Source of the DNA: Candidatus Paralachnospira caecorum
Lineage (GTDB): Bacteria > Bacillota > Clostridia > Lachnospirales > Lachnospiraceae
DNA: 64,000 nucleotides
Direction of reading: 5' to 3'
NCBI GenBank assembly: GCA_904379015.1
Contig: CAJFHG010000001.1
Coordinates: 109,280 to 173,279 of the forward strand
The stretch's first letter is position 1. Each line of letters starts with the position of its first letter. Positions 53,046 to 61,497 of this stretch are shown here, piece after piece. The notes under the pieces were generated by a model, which saw only the letters and a program-made list of their open reading frames with translations, had not been told where the DNA came from and made no database searches. The position numbers were made by a program, and so were the translations under genes.

Positions 53046-53094
53046 AGGATTTCCGGAATTTTGAAATCATGTAGTTATATTGATATCTCATATG
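53046..53094. repeat. 49-bp exact repeat, copy 1
   Basis: Identical to 59532-59580. It lies upstream of the kinase gene and ends within TTGATATC, which with GATATCAA at 53106-53113 forms an 8-bp inverted repeat only in this copy. Confidence 0.9.
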
Positions 53095-53121
53095 TTTGAA
53101 AGAATGATATCAACAGAACTG

Positions 53122-53160
53122 GCCCCGGGTCTGCCAGGGAACCTCCCAGCATCCCGGGGC
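53122..53160. terminator. Strong hairpin after the M56 peptidase gene
   Basis: GCCCCGGG / CCCGGGGC outer arms with inner CTGGGA/TCCCTGG-like pairing, 47 bp past the stop of the minus-strand gene. No T run; may be a terminator or a stabilising 3' hairpin. Confidence 0.5.
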
Positions 53161-53206
53161 TGCGGCTTTAAGGCAACCGTACGTTTTCTGCAAAGACAAT
53201 GCACAA

Positions 53207-54574
53207 TCATCGGACAACCGTAACATACGCTGTAATATCGCTTGTACCTTCATTTCTGGCATATACTCTGTAAAATCCATCATCATAAAGAGTAAACGTA
53301 TGGGAGTAACTTCCTGTACCGGAAACTCCCCGCAGATATCCATTCGGCTGGTAAATTCCGATTCCCGTTTTGGCATTCATAGGATCCGTCGATATTGTGA
53401 TGTTAATCTGACTTCCTGCAGAAGCGTAAAATTGAGACGTCCGCGTCAATGAACCAGACGAAATATCCCATACATATGTATTCCCTGCTCTGGTAGCTGG
53501 GGTCTCGTCTGCTTCTATGATTTGAACACTTTCATCTGGAAGCCAGACGTATTCCTCCATGTCCTGCCCTATCTGAGTTTCCTCTACAATTGTTTCTTCC
53601 GTCTGCTCATAGATTGCGTTATACAGGCAATCTGTACCGTGTCCGGCCGCTAAAACAGACAGAGATGACAAGCTCACAAAACACAATGCCATCATAACCG
53701 CGGATATCCGTTTCATTCTGCTTTTCATTTTATAGTCTTTCATTCTCTCAGCCCTTTCTTTAATATCTTGTTCGCTGTTTTGCTTTAATCTCATACCAGA
53801 TACCGGGAGGATACAAAATTCTCCGCACCCCTCCAACACCGCATAAAAATACTGCTTTCTGTCCTGCTCTGTTTCATTTTTATAGCAGATTTCCAGATCA
53901 CAAAAAGCGTCACACCACCGGTCAAGCTCCCGCTCTGCCGCAGCCAGCAGAGGATTAAACCATTGAAACACCCGGAGCCAAAAGCAGAGCTTTTTCCAGA
54001 ACAAATCCCCATGCTTATAATGGAGAAGTTCATGTTCCAGGATATAAGACAGAACGGCCTTCGGATATTCCCTGTCCGGCAACAGTACCGCCGCTTTTCT
54101 GCCGCCTATAATAGCAGGTACTTCCAGTCCGGGAATCGTATAGACCGGTACGCTCTTCCGAATCGCAAGTCTCACACGAATCTGATCTGACAATTCCAAA
54201 ATATACGGCTCCGCCGTAAAACTTTTTCGCAGCAGCCGTTTAAACCCCGATCTGCTTTTCCGCAGCTGAATCAATCTTACTGTGACACCGATCAGCCAAA
54301 TCAAAGATAAAAGCCTGAAACATTTTACTAAAAACGGAGTCCCTAAAAAAAGAAGTGAACTGGTTCCGTCAGTAAAACATCCGGTTACTGTCACGATATA
54401 AATATATGCCAACGGAAAGATAAAAAAGATCAGGCATCCAGTCAGTCCCAGACGGATCTCCCTGATTGCCTTCCAGCGATCGGCCCAGAAGCTGCATATC
54501 TTCCAGATACCAAAAACAAGACTTCCTGTGACGCTGGTCATTAAAATCATAAAACAGAAACTAATCAAGTTCAT
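53207..54574 (-). CDS. M56-family (BlaR1/MecR1-like) membrane metallopeptidase with non-PBP C-terminal domain
   Basis: 455 residues. Four membrane segments (about 5-25, 45-65, 85-100, 293-312) with the zinc motif HELLH at 181-185 (in YILEHELLHYKHGD) on the cytoplasmic side. BlaR1/MecR1 use this to destroy the BlaI repressor after sensing antibiotic through a penicillin-binding domain. Here residues ~315-455 instead form a Thr/Ser-rich beta-type domain (YVWDISSGSLTRTSQFYASA, IYQPNGYLRG, YRVYARNEGTSDITAYV) with no SxxK or KTG. It overlaps blaI-like by 14 bp and is last in the operon. Likely senses something other than beta-lactam. Confidence 0.85.
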   Translation of the reverse strand: MNLISFCFMILMTSVTGSLVFGIWKICSFWADRWKAIREIRLGLTGCLIFFIFPLAYIYIVTVTGCFTDGTSSLLFLGTPFLVKCFRLLSLIWLIGVTVRLIQLRKSRSGFKRLLRKSFTAEPYILELSDQIRVRLAIRKSVPVYTIPGLEVPAIIGGRKAAVLLPDREYPKAVLSYILEHELLHYKHGDLFWKKLCFWLRVFQWFNPLLAAAERELDRWCDAFCDLEICYKNETEQDRKQYFYAVLEGCGEFCILPVSGMRLKQNSEQDIKERAERMKDYKMKSRMKRISAVMMALCFVSLSSLSVLAAGHGTDCLYNAIYEQTEETIVEETQIGQDMEEYVWLPDESVQIIEADETPATRAGNTYVWDISSGSLTRTSQFYASAGSQINITISTDPMNAKTGIGIYQPNGYLRGVSGTGSYSHTFTLYDDGFYRVYARNEGTSDITAYVTVVR

Positions 54575-54941
54575 CCAAATACTTCCTCAAGCCTTCTTTC
54601 TCTTCTTTTGTCAACTTCTTTCCCAAGGCCATCGTAGCGTATTCCACACGGCCCTGCTCCCAAAAGTCAGCCCAGCTTCTGGCCTGATTTTCCACATAAT
54701 CCACCTTTTTTACAAGAGGAACATAATACCGCTTTCCTTCTTCTGTCCGTCTGACCTCCACATATCCCTTTTCCTGAAGATGTTCAATATGGCTGTAAAT
54801 CACCTGCCCATACAGTTTTTCCGCCCGTCTCTCATTAACCTTTTTTCTCACGGTCCTTGTGTTGGCAACATTCCCCTCTTCGATTACCTTCCAAACCGCC
54901 CGCATAACCTCCAGTTCTGCCGGAGTCATTTCTTTTTTCAT
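54561..54941 (-). CDS. BlaI/MecI/CopY-family repressor
   Basis: 126 residues. MTPAELEVMRAVWKVIEEGNVA, a winged helix (YGQVIYSHIEHLQEKGYVEV) and the C-terminal dimerisation helices match the family. Start at 54941 with GGGAG upstream. Paired with the M56 peptidase that would cleave it. It lies downstream of the ABC genes, so it probably represses the whole operon, including itself. Confidence 0.9.
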   Translation of the reverse strand: MKKEMTPAELEVMRAVWKVIEEGNVANTRTVRKKVNERRAEKLYGQVIYSHIEHLQEKGYVEVRRTEEGKRYYVPLVKKVDYVENQARSWADFWEQGRVEYATMALGKKLTKEEKEGLRKYLDELD

Positions 54942-54957
54942 CTGTGTCACACTCCCT

Positions 54958-55602
54958 TCATGTCCGCGAAAGAATCTGACCATGGTCCATCTCCGCTACC
55001 GTATCACAGAGAACAGAAATATCTTCCCTGTTATGACTGGCCAGAATAATGGTCTTTCCTTCTTCTTTCAGGTTTAAAAATAATTTCCTCATATCTTGAA
55101 CACCCTGGTTGTCTAAACCATTCATTGGTTCATCCAAAATCAATAAAGAAGGGTTTTCCATGATAGCCTGGGCAATTCCCAGTCTTTGACGCATTCCCAT
55201 GGAATATTTGCCCACACGTTTTTTACTTTTAGGATCCAGGCCGACCCGTTCGATCACTTCCAATATATCCTTTTTTTTGATCTTATTACGGATGCAGGCC
55301 AGAAAGTTCAAATTCTGATATCCGTTATAAGAAGGAAGAAATCCTGGATTTTCAATGATCACCCCTACATCCTGAGGAGCCTCTATTTCTTTGCCGATCC
55401 GTTTTCCATCCACAAGGATTTCTCCTTCATCCATCTTCAGAAATCCGCAGATGCACTTAAAGAGCACTGTTTTCCCGCTGCCGTTGCGGCCGACGATCCC
55501 ATGGATTTTTCCCCTTTCAAATTCCAGAGAAATATTATCCAGAGCTTTCAATTCCTTAAATTTCTTTGTCACATTATGGACTTCAATAATATTATCCATC
55601 AT
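54958..55602 (-). CDS. ABC transporter ATP-binding protein (ABC-2 exporter type)
   Basis: 214 residues. Walker A GRNGSGKTVLFKCICGF, signature YSMGMRQRLGIAQAIMENP, Walker B LLILDEPMNGLDNQG. Short ATPase of the type that pairs with two separate ABC-2 permeases in peptide/lantibiotic export or resistance. Starts ATGATG overlapping the upstream stop. Confidence 0.92.
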   Translation of the reverse strand: MMDNIIEVHNVTKKFKELKALDNISLEFERGKIHGIVGRNGSGKTVLFKCICGFLKMDEGEILVDGKRIGKEIEAPQDVGVIIENPGFLPSYNGYQNLNFLACIRNKIKKKDILEVIERVGLDPKSKKRVGKYSMGMRQRLGIAQAIMENPSLLILDEPMNGLDNQGVQDMRKLFLNLKEEGKTIILASHNREDISVLCDTVAEMDHGQILSRT

Positions 55603-56453
55603 ATTTCCTCCACCATATTCAAGTCCTTCCTCCGGATCCCAAGATAGGAAAAAATGGTCAGGACCGCAATCAATCCCATCAATACCCCGTATACATATCC
55701 AAAAGACGGTCCGACCCCATATCCGTCTTTACTGTAATAATACAGGTTCATCCATAAAGGCGGAGCAATATAATAGGCAATTCTTGGACTGGCCAGCTTG
55801 GTGAGCATCAGAGGTGAGAGCCCAAGGGCAATACTGACCACTGCTCCGGAACCATTTTTCCCATACAGGTTAAACGTATAATTTACCATACCGATCAAAA
55901 CAGAATTCAGCCAGATTGGAAGGATTGTAAGGATCATCGCCTCGATGGGCTCATACTGGCTCATAATGTCATAACACAGGTTCCCGATACCCAACTGACT
56001 TGCCGCGTTAGTCTGGGCCAGAGATCCTAATACCTGTCCCCAACTGTTTATCGTCGCCACATGAGGGATCAGAAGAATGATGGGGATAATAGCCAGTACC
56101 AGTGCATAAAACAGGGACATTCCCCAGATGTAGAGCATGTTCCCCCAAAACCAGTTTTTTCTCCCGGCCCGCAGGATCTGCCATCCGCTGTTTGCGTGCA
56201 GGAACGGAGCGTCGCAAAAAATCAACAGAGCCCCAATGATAATAAACATTTGATTCCCGCTTTGCTGAGTTAAAAGCGGGAGCAGCCAAGGAGAAGTCCG
56301 AAGCCCGACGGATACACCAAAGGAACGAATTACAGAGACTATAAAATATATCAGAAACAAAAACCACAAAAACGCGATATAAATGCGAGGGGAAACTAAT
56401 TCTCTTTTGAAGCTTCCTCTGCAGATATGGAGAGCTTTTCTAACATTACCCAT
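55599..56453 (-). CDS. ABC-2-type permease (second of two)
   Basis: 284 residues with six hydrophobic segments, no residue-level motif. Overlaps the first permease gene by 8 bp and the ATPase gene by 4 bp, so the three are translated together. Equal-sized to its neighbour but weakly alike. Confidence 0.82.
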   Translation of the reverse strand: MGNVRKALHICRGSFKRELVSPRIYIAFLWFLFLIYFIVSVIRSFGVSVGLRTSPWLLPLLTQQSGNQMFIIIGALLIFCDAPFLHANSGWQILRAGRKNWFWGNMLYIWGMSLFYALVLAIIPIILLIPHVATINSWGQVLGSLAQTNAASQLGIGNLCYDIMSQYEPIEAMILTILPIWLNSVLIGMVNYTFNLYGKNGSGAVVSIALGLSPLMLTKLASPRIAYYIAPPLWMNLYYYSKDGYGVGPSFGYVYGVLMGLIAVLTIFSYLGIRRKDLNMVEEI

Positions 56454-57261
56454 GATGCCGCCTTCCTTCCATCCAAAGCCTGAATACCAAACCTTCTATA
56501 AGGATCAGGCAGACAAAATATCCGAAAACACATAACAGAATCTGCCACGGGTTTGCAAAATCACGGAAAATACCGCCGGTTTCCATGATCAAAAACCAAG
56601 CAGAAAAGCCGGGAATAGGTACGATATTGGCCAAAAAGATACTTCCATAATACAGCATGACCGGTGCTGCCATAACTATAAAAGCATTTTCCACCTTTTC
56701 CGACACCATAAGAGCAAATACGGCCATAAAGGCATATCCCATAGCTTCGATCCCAAAAGATGACAGCAGGTAAAGCACGGGTGCATCTGTGGTCAAAAAT
56801 GGTTCAAACCCTGACAATGTCCCCGATGCAGCCCGATTTGCAATGTCTTCCAGCTCATAAGAACGAAACAGAGGGAGACGGACTGATAAGATTCCGAAAC
56901 ATAATAAATAGCCTAAAAATACGACTAAAAACGCACTTAATGCCGTTACTAACACATGACTCCAAACATATCCGTTTAAGCCACCCCGAATCTGCAGCCC
57001 ATGGATATAGTTATTTTTCAAATCTTCACGATAGCTCATTCCATAAGGAAATACTACCAATGCCGTCATGGCCACTAATAATGCTCCAATTCCTCTGCGG
57101 ACCCGAGCCAAATAATAAAGAGAACCATAGCCTAAATCAGCTCCTGTTTCCGGCATAATATTGATTAAAATTAAAAATGCCGTTATTACGATAGCTGCCC
57201 ATAGGCTTTTTCCTTGGAACATTCTTTTAAAATCCGAACGGAGCATCCCACCAAATTTCAT
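56446..57261 (-). CDS. ABC-2-type permease (first of two)
   Basis: 271 residues, six membrane segments (ILINIMPETGADLGYGSLYY after the first). Starts MKFGGMLRSDFKRMF, the usual amphipathic entry of ABC-2 permeases. Twelve bp after the lipoprotein gene. Confidence 0.82.
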   Translation of the reverse strand: MKFGGMLRSDFKRMFQGKSLWAAIVITAFLILINIMPETGADLGYGSLYYLARVRRGIGALLVAMTALVVFPYGMSYREDLKNNYIHGLQIRGGLNGYVWSHVLVTALSAFLVVFLGYLLCFGILSVRLPLFRSYELEDIANRAASGTLSGFEPFLTTDAPVLYLLSSFGIEAMGYAFMAVFALMVSEKVENAFIVMAAPVMLYYGSIFLANIVPIPGFSAWFLIMETGGIFRDFANPWQILLCVFGYFVCLILIEGLVFRLWMEGRRHHG

Positions 57262-57273
57262 AGACTCTCCTTC

Positions 57274-58446
57274 TTAAAAGCTCACTTCATTACCATCTGC
57301 TGCATTGATGTATACGTTCTCTTTATATGCCCCTTGTGAAAATCTGAATTGCCACACAGGGAGCAAGTCAAATTCATACGGATAATCAGGATCCACTTGA
57401 GTCGGGAACGGAAAGTAAATCAGCTTCATCTCATCCAGTGTTATTTTTCCGGTAATCGCCATATCAAACTTTCGTTTTAATTCCTCAAAGATTCTTTCCA
57501 ATGGAGCAAACTCTGTTTTTTTACTGTCCATTAAAACATAATTGGGTTCTGCCATAACATATTCTACTCCATTCTTCGTACATCCAACGTAACTTATCCC
57601 CAGCGGCATATAAGCATCGTCTTTCCTAATGACACTTGTGCTTAATAGGGGAAGATTACCAAAATAATGCTCATATTCAATCAAATAACAGTCATCAGCA
57701 TCCGTCCATTCTGTCAGTTCAATTTCCTGCGGCTTTGCCATCATATTGGGGTCAATCTCATTATACAATTCTAGTTGATATTGTGCCAGTCCTTCATGAG
57801 AATAGGAGTATATCTGGATTGGTTCTACCCGTTCCATCCCTATTTCATCTTCTAAATATGCTTTTCCAAAAGCCATTGCTTCTGTTTTGGTCATAAACGG
57901 CAGATTTTCATCAACGCTATACCCTTCAAATGCTATTGTTTCTCCATTGCTACCGTAAGTATAAAAATAATCATCGCAATGACTCCAATGCTCAGTTCCT
58001 ACAGAGAGTTCAAAAGCAAGCTGTATTCCCCCGTCCATCATGGTATCTCCTACATGGATTTGTCCACTATATGCATATATTTTTTCTGGGCCATAACCAC
58101 CGTCACTATCCCAACATTCCCATTCTTCTAAAGGAGTATCGAGATGAAAACGTGAGGCATATTCTTGGCCTTCATACCCTACTGCACGTACATGACAAGT
58201 TTCAATAGCATCCACCCCCTCTTCAGGTATGATTACCTCCGCATCTAACGATACATCATCATTGATCTGTACAACAATCCGATCTCCGTTCTTTAGTTGG
58301 GTATAGTCTATGGTTTCTGTTGTGTCCTCGTTTGCGGTAAAAGACTCTGAAGAATCCGTCTGTGAAGGGTTGATTTCTTCCCCGCATCCAACAAGAATAC
58401 ATGTTGATAATATTAATAGAGCTATAACCTTTTTTATTTTCTTCAT
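57274..58446 (-). CDS. Lipoprotein of unknown function in the BlaI/ABC operon
   Basis: 390 residues. Signal and lipobox ILVGC (Cys21). The rest is acidic with many Tyr/Trp/Glu (for example LDTPLEEWECWDSDGGYGPE, YDWEYLD-like segments) and no recognised domain; ends in AYKENVYINAADGNEVSF, reminiscent of the end of a YycH/PepSY-like propeptide domain but too weak to call. Low GC. Its position before the permeases suggests an extracytoplasmic partner of the transporter. Confidence 0.72.
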   Translation of the reverse strand: MKKIKKVIALLILSTCILVGCGEEINPSQTDSSESFTANEDTTETIDYTQLKNGDRIVVQINDDVSLDAEVIIPEEGVDAIETCHVRAVGYEGQEYASRFHLDTPLEEWECWDSDGGYGPEKIYAYSGQIHVGDTMMDGGIQLAFELSVGTEHWSHCDDYFYTYGSNGETIAFEGYSVDENLPFMTKTEAMAFGKAYLEDEIGMERVEPIQIYSYSHEGLAQYQLELYNEIDPNMMAKPQEIELTEWTDADDCYLIEYEHYFGNLPLLSTSVIRKDDAYMPLGISYVGCTKNGVEYVMAEPNYVLMDSKKTEFAPLERIFEELKRKFDMAITGKITLDEMKLIYFPFPTQVDPDYPYEFDLLPVWQFRFSQGAYKENVYINAADGNEVSF

Positions 58447-58521
58447 TTATATCTTCACCCCTCATCCTTTAAACCTTTTTGAATTGTAGCATTATTTATA
58501 TGTGATAAGTATCCTTTCCAA

Positions 58522-58555
58522 TAAAAATAGGGAGTAATGCGAATACTTACTCCCC
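58522..58555 (-). terminator. Terminator after the small secreted protein gene
   Basis: GGGAGTAAGTATTCGCATTACTCCC hairpin (written as arms GGGAGTAA / TTACTCCC) followed by TATTTTTATT on the minus strand, 36 bp past the stop. Confidence 0.88.
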
Positions 58556-58590
58556 ATTTTATATTTAATCATTTAATTAATCAAATGAAT

Positions 58591-59025
58591 TTATGGACAC
58601 CATCTTACCCATTGGTACATTGAAGAGCCAGTGAAATCTGTATGATCCAGTTCTGCACGTAAAATGTACGTTGTCTTCCATACCGGTGTTGTCAAGTAAG
58701 GTTTGACTTGTCTCTCATTGGTTGTGAAATCGAATAAATCAGATTTGACTCCTTCGGTATTTTTCGTATACCTTGACCTCGCATAGAAACATCCATCATT
58801 AATGAAGATATTACTATTGTATAAGCTGTCACCCGGATTAGTAATTGTAGTGACATAAGCATTGGTATCTCCATCTGCCTCTTTTACTACTGGGGTTGAG
58901 TCTCTTTTCTGACTATTAGCCGTAAAAAGGAACTGATAATACGTGTTATTTGCTGCAAATACACTAACAGAAAATAACGACATGACAGCCAGTGTTAAAG
59001 CTACAACTCTTAAAATCTTTTTCAT
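58591..59025 (-). CDS. Small secreted protein, possibly DUF2712-like
   Basis: 144 residues: signal peptide (MKKILRVVALTLAVMSLFSV, cleavage after VFA), then ~120 residues of beta-type sequence with YYQFLFTANSQKRDSTP and NAYVTTITNPGDSLYNSN, ending MYQWVRWCP. The overall pattern resembles small secreted DUF2712-type proteins of Gram-positives, which are often near ABC-2 transporters; this is a weak match. GGAGGGACGAA precedes the start. Own terminator separates it from the lipoprotein operon. Very AT-rich upstream region. Confidence 0.7.
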   Translation of the reverse strand: MKKILRVVALTLAVMSLFSVSVFAANNTYYQFLFTANSQKRDSTPVVKEADGDTNAYVTTITNPGDSLYNSNIFINDGCFYARSRYTKNTEGVKSDLFDFTTNERQVKPYLTTPVWKTTYILRAELDHTDFTGSSMYQWVRWCP

Positions 59026-59414
59026 TTCGTCCCTCCTTCTTGATTTCGCTCAGAAATTTTGCACTCGCCTCAAAATCTCTTTTGTATTAAATTAGCTATT
59101 CGTCACACTTTGCTTTCGCAATGTGAAATATTTTATGAAAACAACACTATTTCATTCACTTTAATATTACCTGTCCGGTTATCATACCAATGCTTTTTGA
59201 TTTTATAATATAATGCAAATGTTTGTGCAATATTATAGAAACAATTCCTTAACTACTATTCATATTCCAGTTATCAGATATATATTATTGTAATACAAGT
59301 CTATCTCAAATTCGATTATATGTCAATATAAATACTTTTCTTTTTTTACATTGCATAATTCTATTTTTTACACATTTTACAACAGTCCCTAAAGGAGCTT
59401 GCTGGTTTGCTTTG
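59026..59414. other. AT-rich intergenic region
   Basis: About 390 bp, strikingly AT-rich. A possible minus-strand promoter for the small secreted protein (TTGCAC, 17 bp, TATAAA around 59195-59235) is the only feature noted. No ORF with a ribosome-binding site. Confidence 0.5.
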
Positions 59415-59580
59415 TTTTGCAGACCGCGTAAAATATGTACTTTTCTTTCAAATTTTTCTTGGATGGAGAATTTCTTTTTTCTTTTTAGAAAAATACAGCA
59501 TGAAAACAGCTCCCCTACCGGACCGGTTATCAGGATTTCCGGAATTTTGAAATCATGTAGTTATATTGATATCTCATATG
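59415..59580 (-). pseudogene. Internally deleted remnant of the GHKL kinase locus
   Basis: 59415-59531 matches 51442-51564 (kinase 3' end plus downstream DNA) with scattered substitutions and small indels; 59532-59580 is identical to 53046-53094 (upstream of the kinase). The join lacks the ~1.5 kb between, so almost the whole kinase gene has been lost. The two parts differ in divergence, which suggests gene conversion or later transfer of the 49-bp piece. Confidence 0.85.
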
Positions 59581-59609
59581 GCGGAGATTCCAAAAGGCAG
59601 CTCCGATTT

Positions 59610-59650
59610 GTGACATAGTCACTGAACCGATACGGCAGAGCCGTTATACT
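59610..59650 (+). promoter_or_regulatory. Promoter and Crp/Fnr-like operator of the redox operon
   Basis: GTGAC-ATA-GTCAC (59610-59622, perfect palindrome), then CTGAAC as a poor -35 (59622-59627), 17 bp, TATACT (59645-59650). The palindrome is centred near -41 from the expected start, the class II activator position of Crp/Fnr-family proteins. The regulator is not in the window. Confidence 0.6.
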
Positions 59651-59675
59651 ATAAAAAACACGGAGGTAACTGCAA

Positions 59676-59888
59676 ATGAGTCAGACAAAGAAAAGGCGCC
59701 GTAATGCGTATATTGCAGAACAGTTATGTGTAGCTTGCGGATGCTGTGTGAAGGTGTGCCCGCTGGATGCTATATCGATCTGCAAAGGGATAAAGGCGGT
59801 TGTTGATACGGACAAATGTGTCGGCTGCGGAAAATGCGCAAAAGAATGCCCCGCATCAGTCATTGAGATCCGGGAGGTGGACGTATGA
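59676..59888 (+). CDS. 2[4Fe-4S] ferredoxin-type protein
   Basis: 70 residues, two clusters: LCVACGCCVKVCP and KCVGCGKCAKECP. ACGGAGGTAACTGCAA precedes the ATG. Electron carrier, first in the redox operon and overlapping the next gene by ATGA. Confidence 0.92.
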   Translation: MSQTKKRRRNAYIAEQLCVACGCCVKVCPLDAISICKGIKAVVDTDKCVGCGKCAKECPASVIEIREVDV

Positions 59889-60466
59889 AAACGGCAAAAA
59901 AGAAATGGTATGACTATCTCTGGATCCTTTCGGTTATTTATCTTGTCCTTGGGTTCTTTAACATCCTTTTTGCATGGCTGGGACTGTTGTGCTTCTTTAT
60001 TCCCCTGATTATTTCCGTTATAAAAGGGACTAAAGGTTACTGCAACCGTTATTGCGGGAGGGGCCAGCTGTTTGGGCTTCTTGGAGGACGTTTCGGATTG
60101 TCAAAGAAACGGGATGTGCCCGGATGGATGAAAAGCAGGCCCTTCCGCTACGGTTTTCTAGTCTTCTTCTTTATTATGTTTTTCGTGATGCTGTGGAACA
60201 CTTATCTTGTATTCGCAGGCGCACGAGATCTGGGGCAGGCTGTCACGGTACTGTGGATGTTCAAAGTCCCCTGGCATTGGGCTTATCATGGGACCATTTT
60301 TCATCCTGGAGTTGCACAGTTCGCATTCGGATTTTACGGCGTTATGCTGACATCAACCCTTCTCGGACTGATTACTATGGTTTTGTTTAAGCCCCGCAGC
60401 TGGTGCGTTTACTGTCCTATGGGGACTATGACACAGTTGATCTGTAAAGTACGAAATAAGAGGTGA
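59885..60466 (+). CDS. Membrane 4Fe-4S binding protein (NapH/NosR-like)
   Basis: 193 residues, four to five membrane segments. CNRYCGRGQLF (about 53-63) and WCVYCPMGTMTQ (near the C-terminus) are the Cys motifs of the NapH/NosR/CcoG-like group. Would pass electrons across or along the membrane together with the preceding ferredoxin. Short compared with NosR. Confidence 0.82.
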   Translation: MKTAKKKWYDYLWILSVIYLVLGFFNILFAWLGLLCFFIPLIISVIKGTKGYCNRYCGRGQLFGLLGGRFGLSKKRDVPGWMKSRPFRYGFLVFFFIMFFVMLWNTYLVFAGARDLGQAVTVLWMFKVPWHWAYHGTIFHPGVAQFAFGFYGVMLTSTLLGLITMVLFKPRSWCVYCPMGTMTQLICKVRNKR

Positions 60467-60471
60467 ATGTC

Positions 60472-60582
60472 ATGAAGCGATTGCTGTCAATTTTCCTGGC
60501 TGTCATTCTTTTGGCCTGATGCAGTACACAGACAAGGAAAACGGTGACAATTGAACCGCTCCGTGACAATATCACGGAATAG
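60472..60582 (+). pseudogene. Small lipoprotein gene with in-frame TGA before the lipobox Cys
   Basis: ATG at 60472 (AGAGGTG upstream) reads MKRLLSIFLAVILLA, then TGA, then CSTQTRKTVTIEPLRDN and a TAG. A single G-to-T change (GGA to TGA) would turn a normal lipobox LLAGC into this. The remaining coding part is only ~36 codons, so most of the gene is also missing before the SDR gene at 60632. Confidence 0.65.
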
Positions 60583-60631
60583 ATTGTTTAGTTGTAATAT
60601 ATTAAAACCACAAAAAACAAGGAGGTGCCGT

Positions 60632-61378
60632 ATGAGACTGAAAAATAAAGTTGCTGTTATTACAGGAGGAAGCAGAGGAATCGGTTTTGCCACCGCCGAT
60701 AAGTTTTTACAGGAAGGCGCTGCGGTAATCATCACAGCAAGCTCTCCTGCCACTGCGGGCAGGGCCGCGGAAACATTAAAGGAAAAGCATCCGGAATCTG
60801 TTGTTGCAGGAATAAGCCCGGACTTAAGCAGTCTGGATTCTGTACGCGAAGCATTTCAGGAAATCATCCGGCAATACGGAAGTATTGATATCCTGGTCAA
60901 CAACGCAGGCGTTTCCGACAGCGTTCCCTTTACAGAATACACGGAAGAGAACTTTGACCGTGTAATGAACCTGAATGTCAAAGGCGTATTCAATGCTTCC
61001 CGCGCGGTAGTTGACCATATGGCGGAGCGCGGAAAAGGAGTGATTTTGTCTACCTCTTCCATGGTCAGTATTTATGGGCAGCCGGGAGGGGTTGCATACC
61101 CGGCATCCAAGTTTGCAGTAAATGGCTTTACCGTTTCACTCGCCCGTGAGCTTGGCCCTAAAGGTATACGCGTAAATGCTGTTGCTCCCGGTATTACCGA
61201 GACCGATATGATGAAAGCAGTGCCGAAAGAGGTTATTGATCCCCTGATCGCGCAGATCCCGCTGCGCCGTCTGGGTCAGCCGGAAGATATTGCAAGCGCT
61301 TTCGCATTCCTTGCCTCCGATGAAGCCTCGTACATAACCGGTGTCATTCTGAGTGTTGACGGTATGGCAAGGACTTGA
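60632..61378 (+). CDS. Short-chain dehydrogenase/reductase (FabG-like)
   Basis: 248 residues. TGGSRGIGFA cofactor loop, NNAGVSD, catalytic Ser in STSSMVS, YPASKFAVNGF (YxxxK) and ITGVILSVDGMART. NAD(P)H-dependent; substrate unknown (FabG family includes fatty-acid, sugar and bile-acid enzymes). Start at 60632 after AAGGAGG. Sits between the redox genes. Confidence 0.9.
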   Translation: MRLKNKVAVITGGSRGIGFATADKFLQEGAAVIITASSPATAGRAAETLKEKHPESVVAGISPDLSSLDSVREAFQEIIRQYGSIDILVNNAGVSDSVPFTEYTEENFDRVMNLNVKGVFNASRAVVDHMAERGKGVILSTSSMVSIYGQPGGVAYPASKFAVNGFTVSLARELGPKGIRVNAVAPGITETDMMKAVPKEVIDPLIAQIPLRRLGQPEDIASAFAFLASDEASYITGVILSVDGMART

Positions 61379-61497
61379 CAAAAATTGGTGGGTTTGTTCC
61401 TGTCTGTAGCATTCGGGAAGGAGGATCGTGATTTATGTAATACGCGATAACATTTTTAGAAGGCATTATCTCATTTATTTCGCCGTGCCTGCTTCCG

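Noticed and set aside
60517..60519. TGA read as selenocysteine in the small lipoprotein
   Set aside because: It sits one codon before the lipobox Cys, where Gly or Ala is required, and no SECIS-like hairpin follows; a nonsense mutation is simpler.
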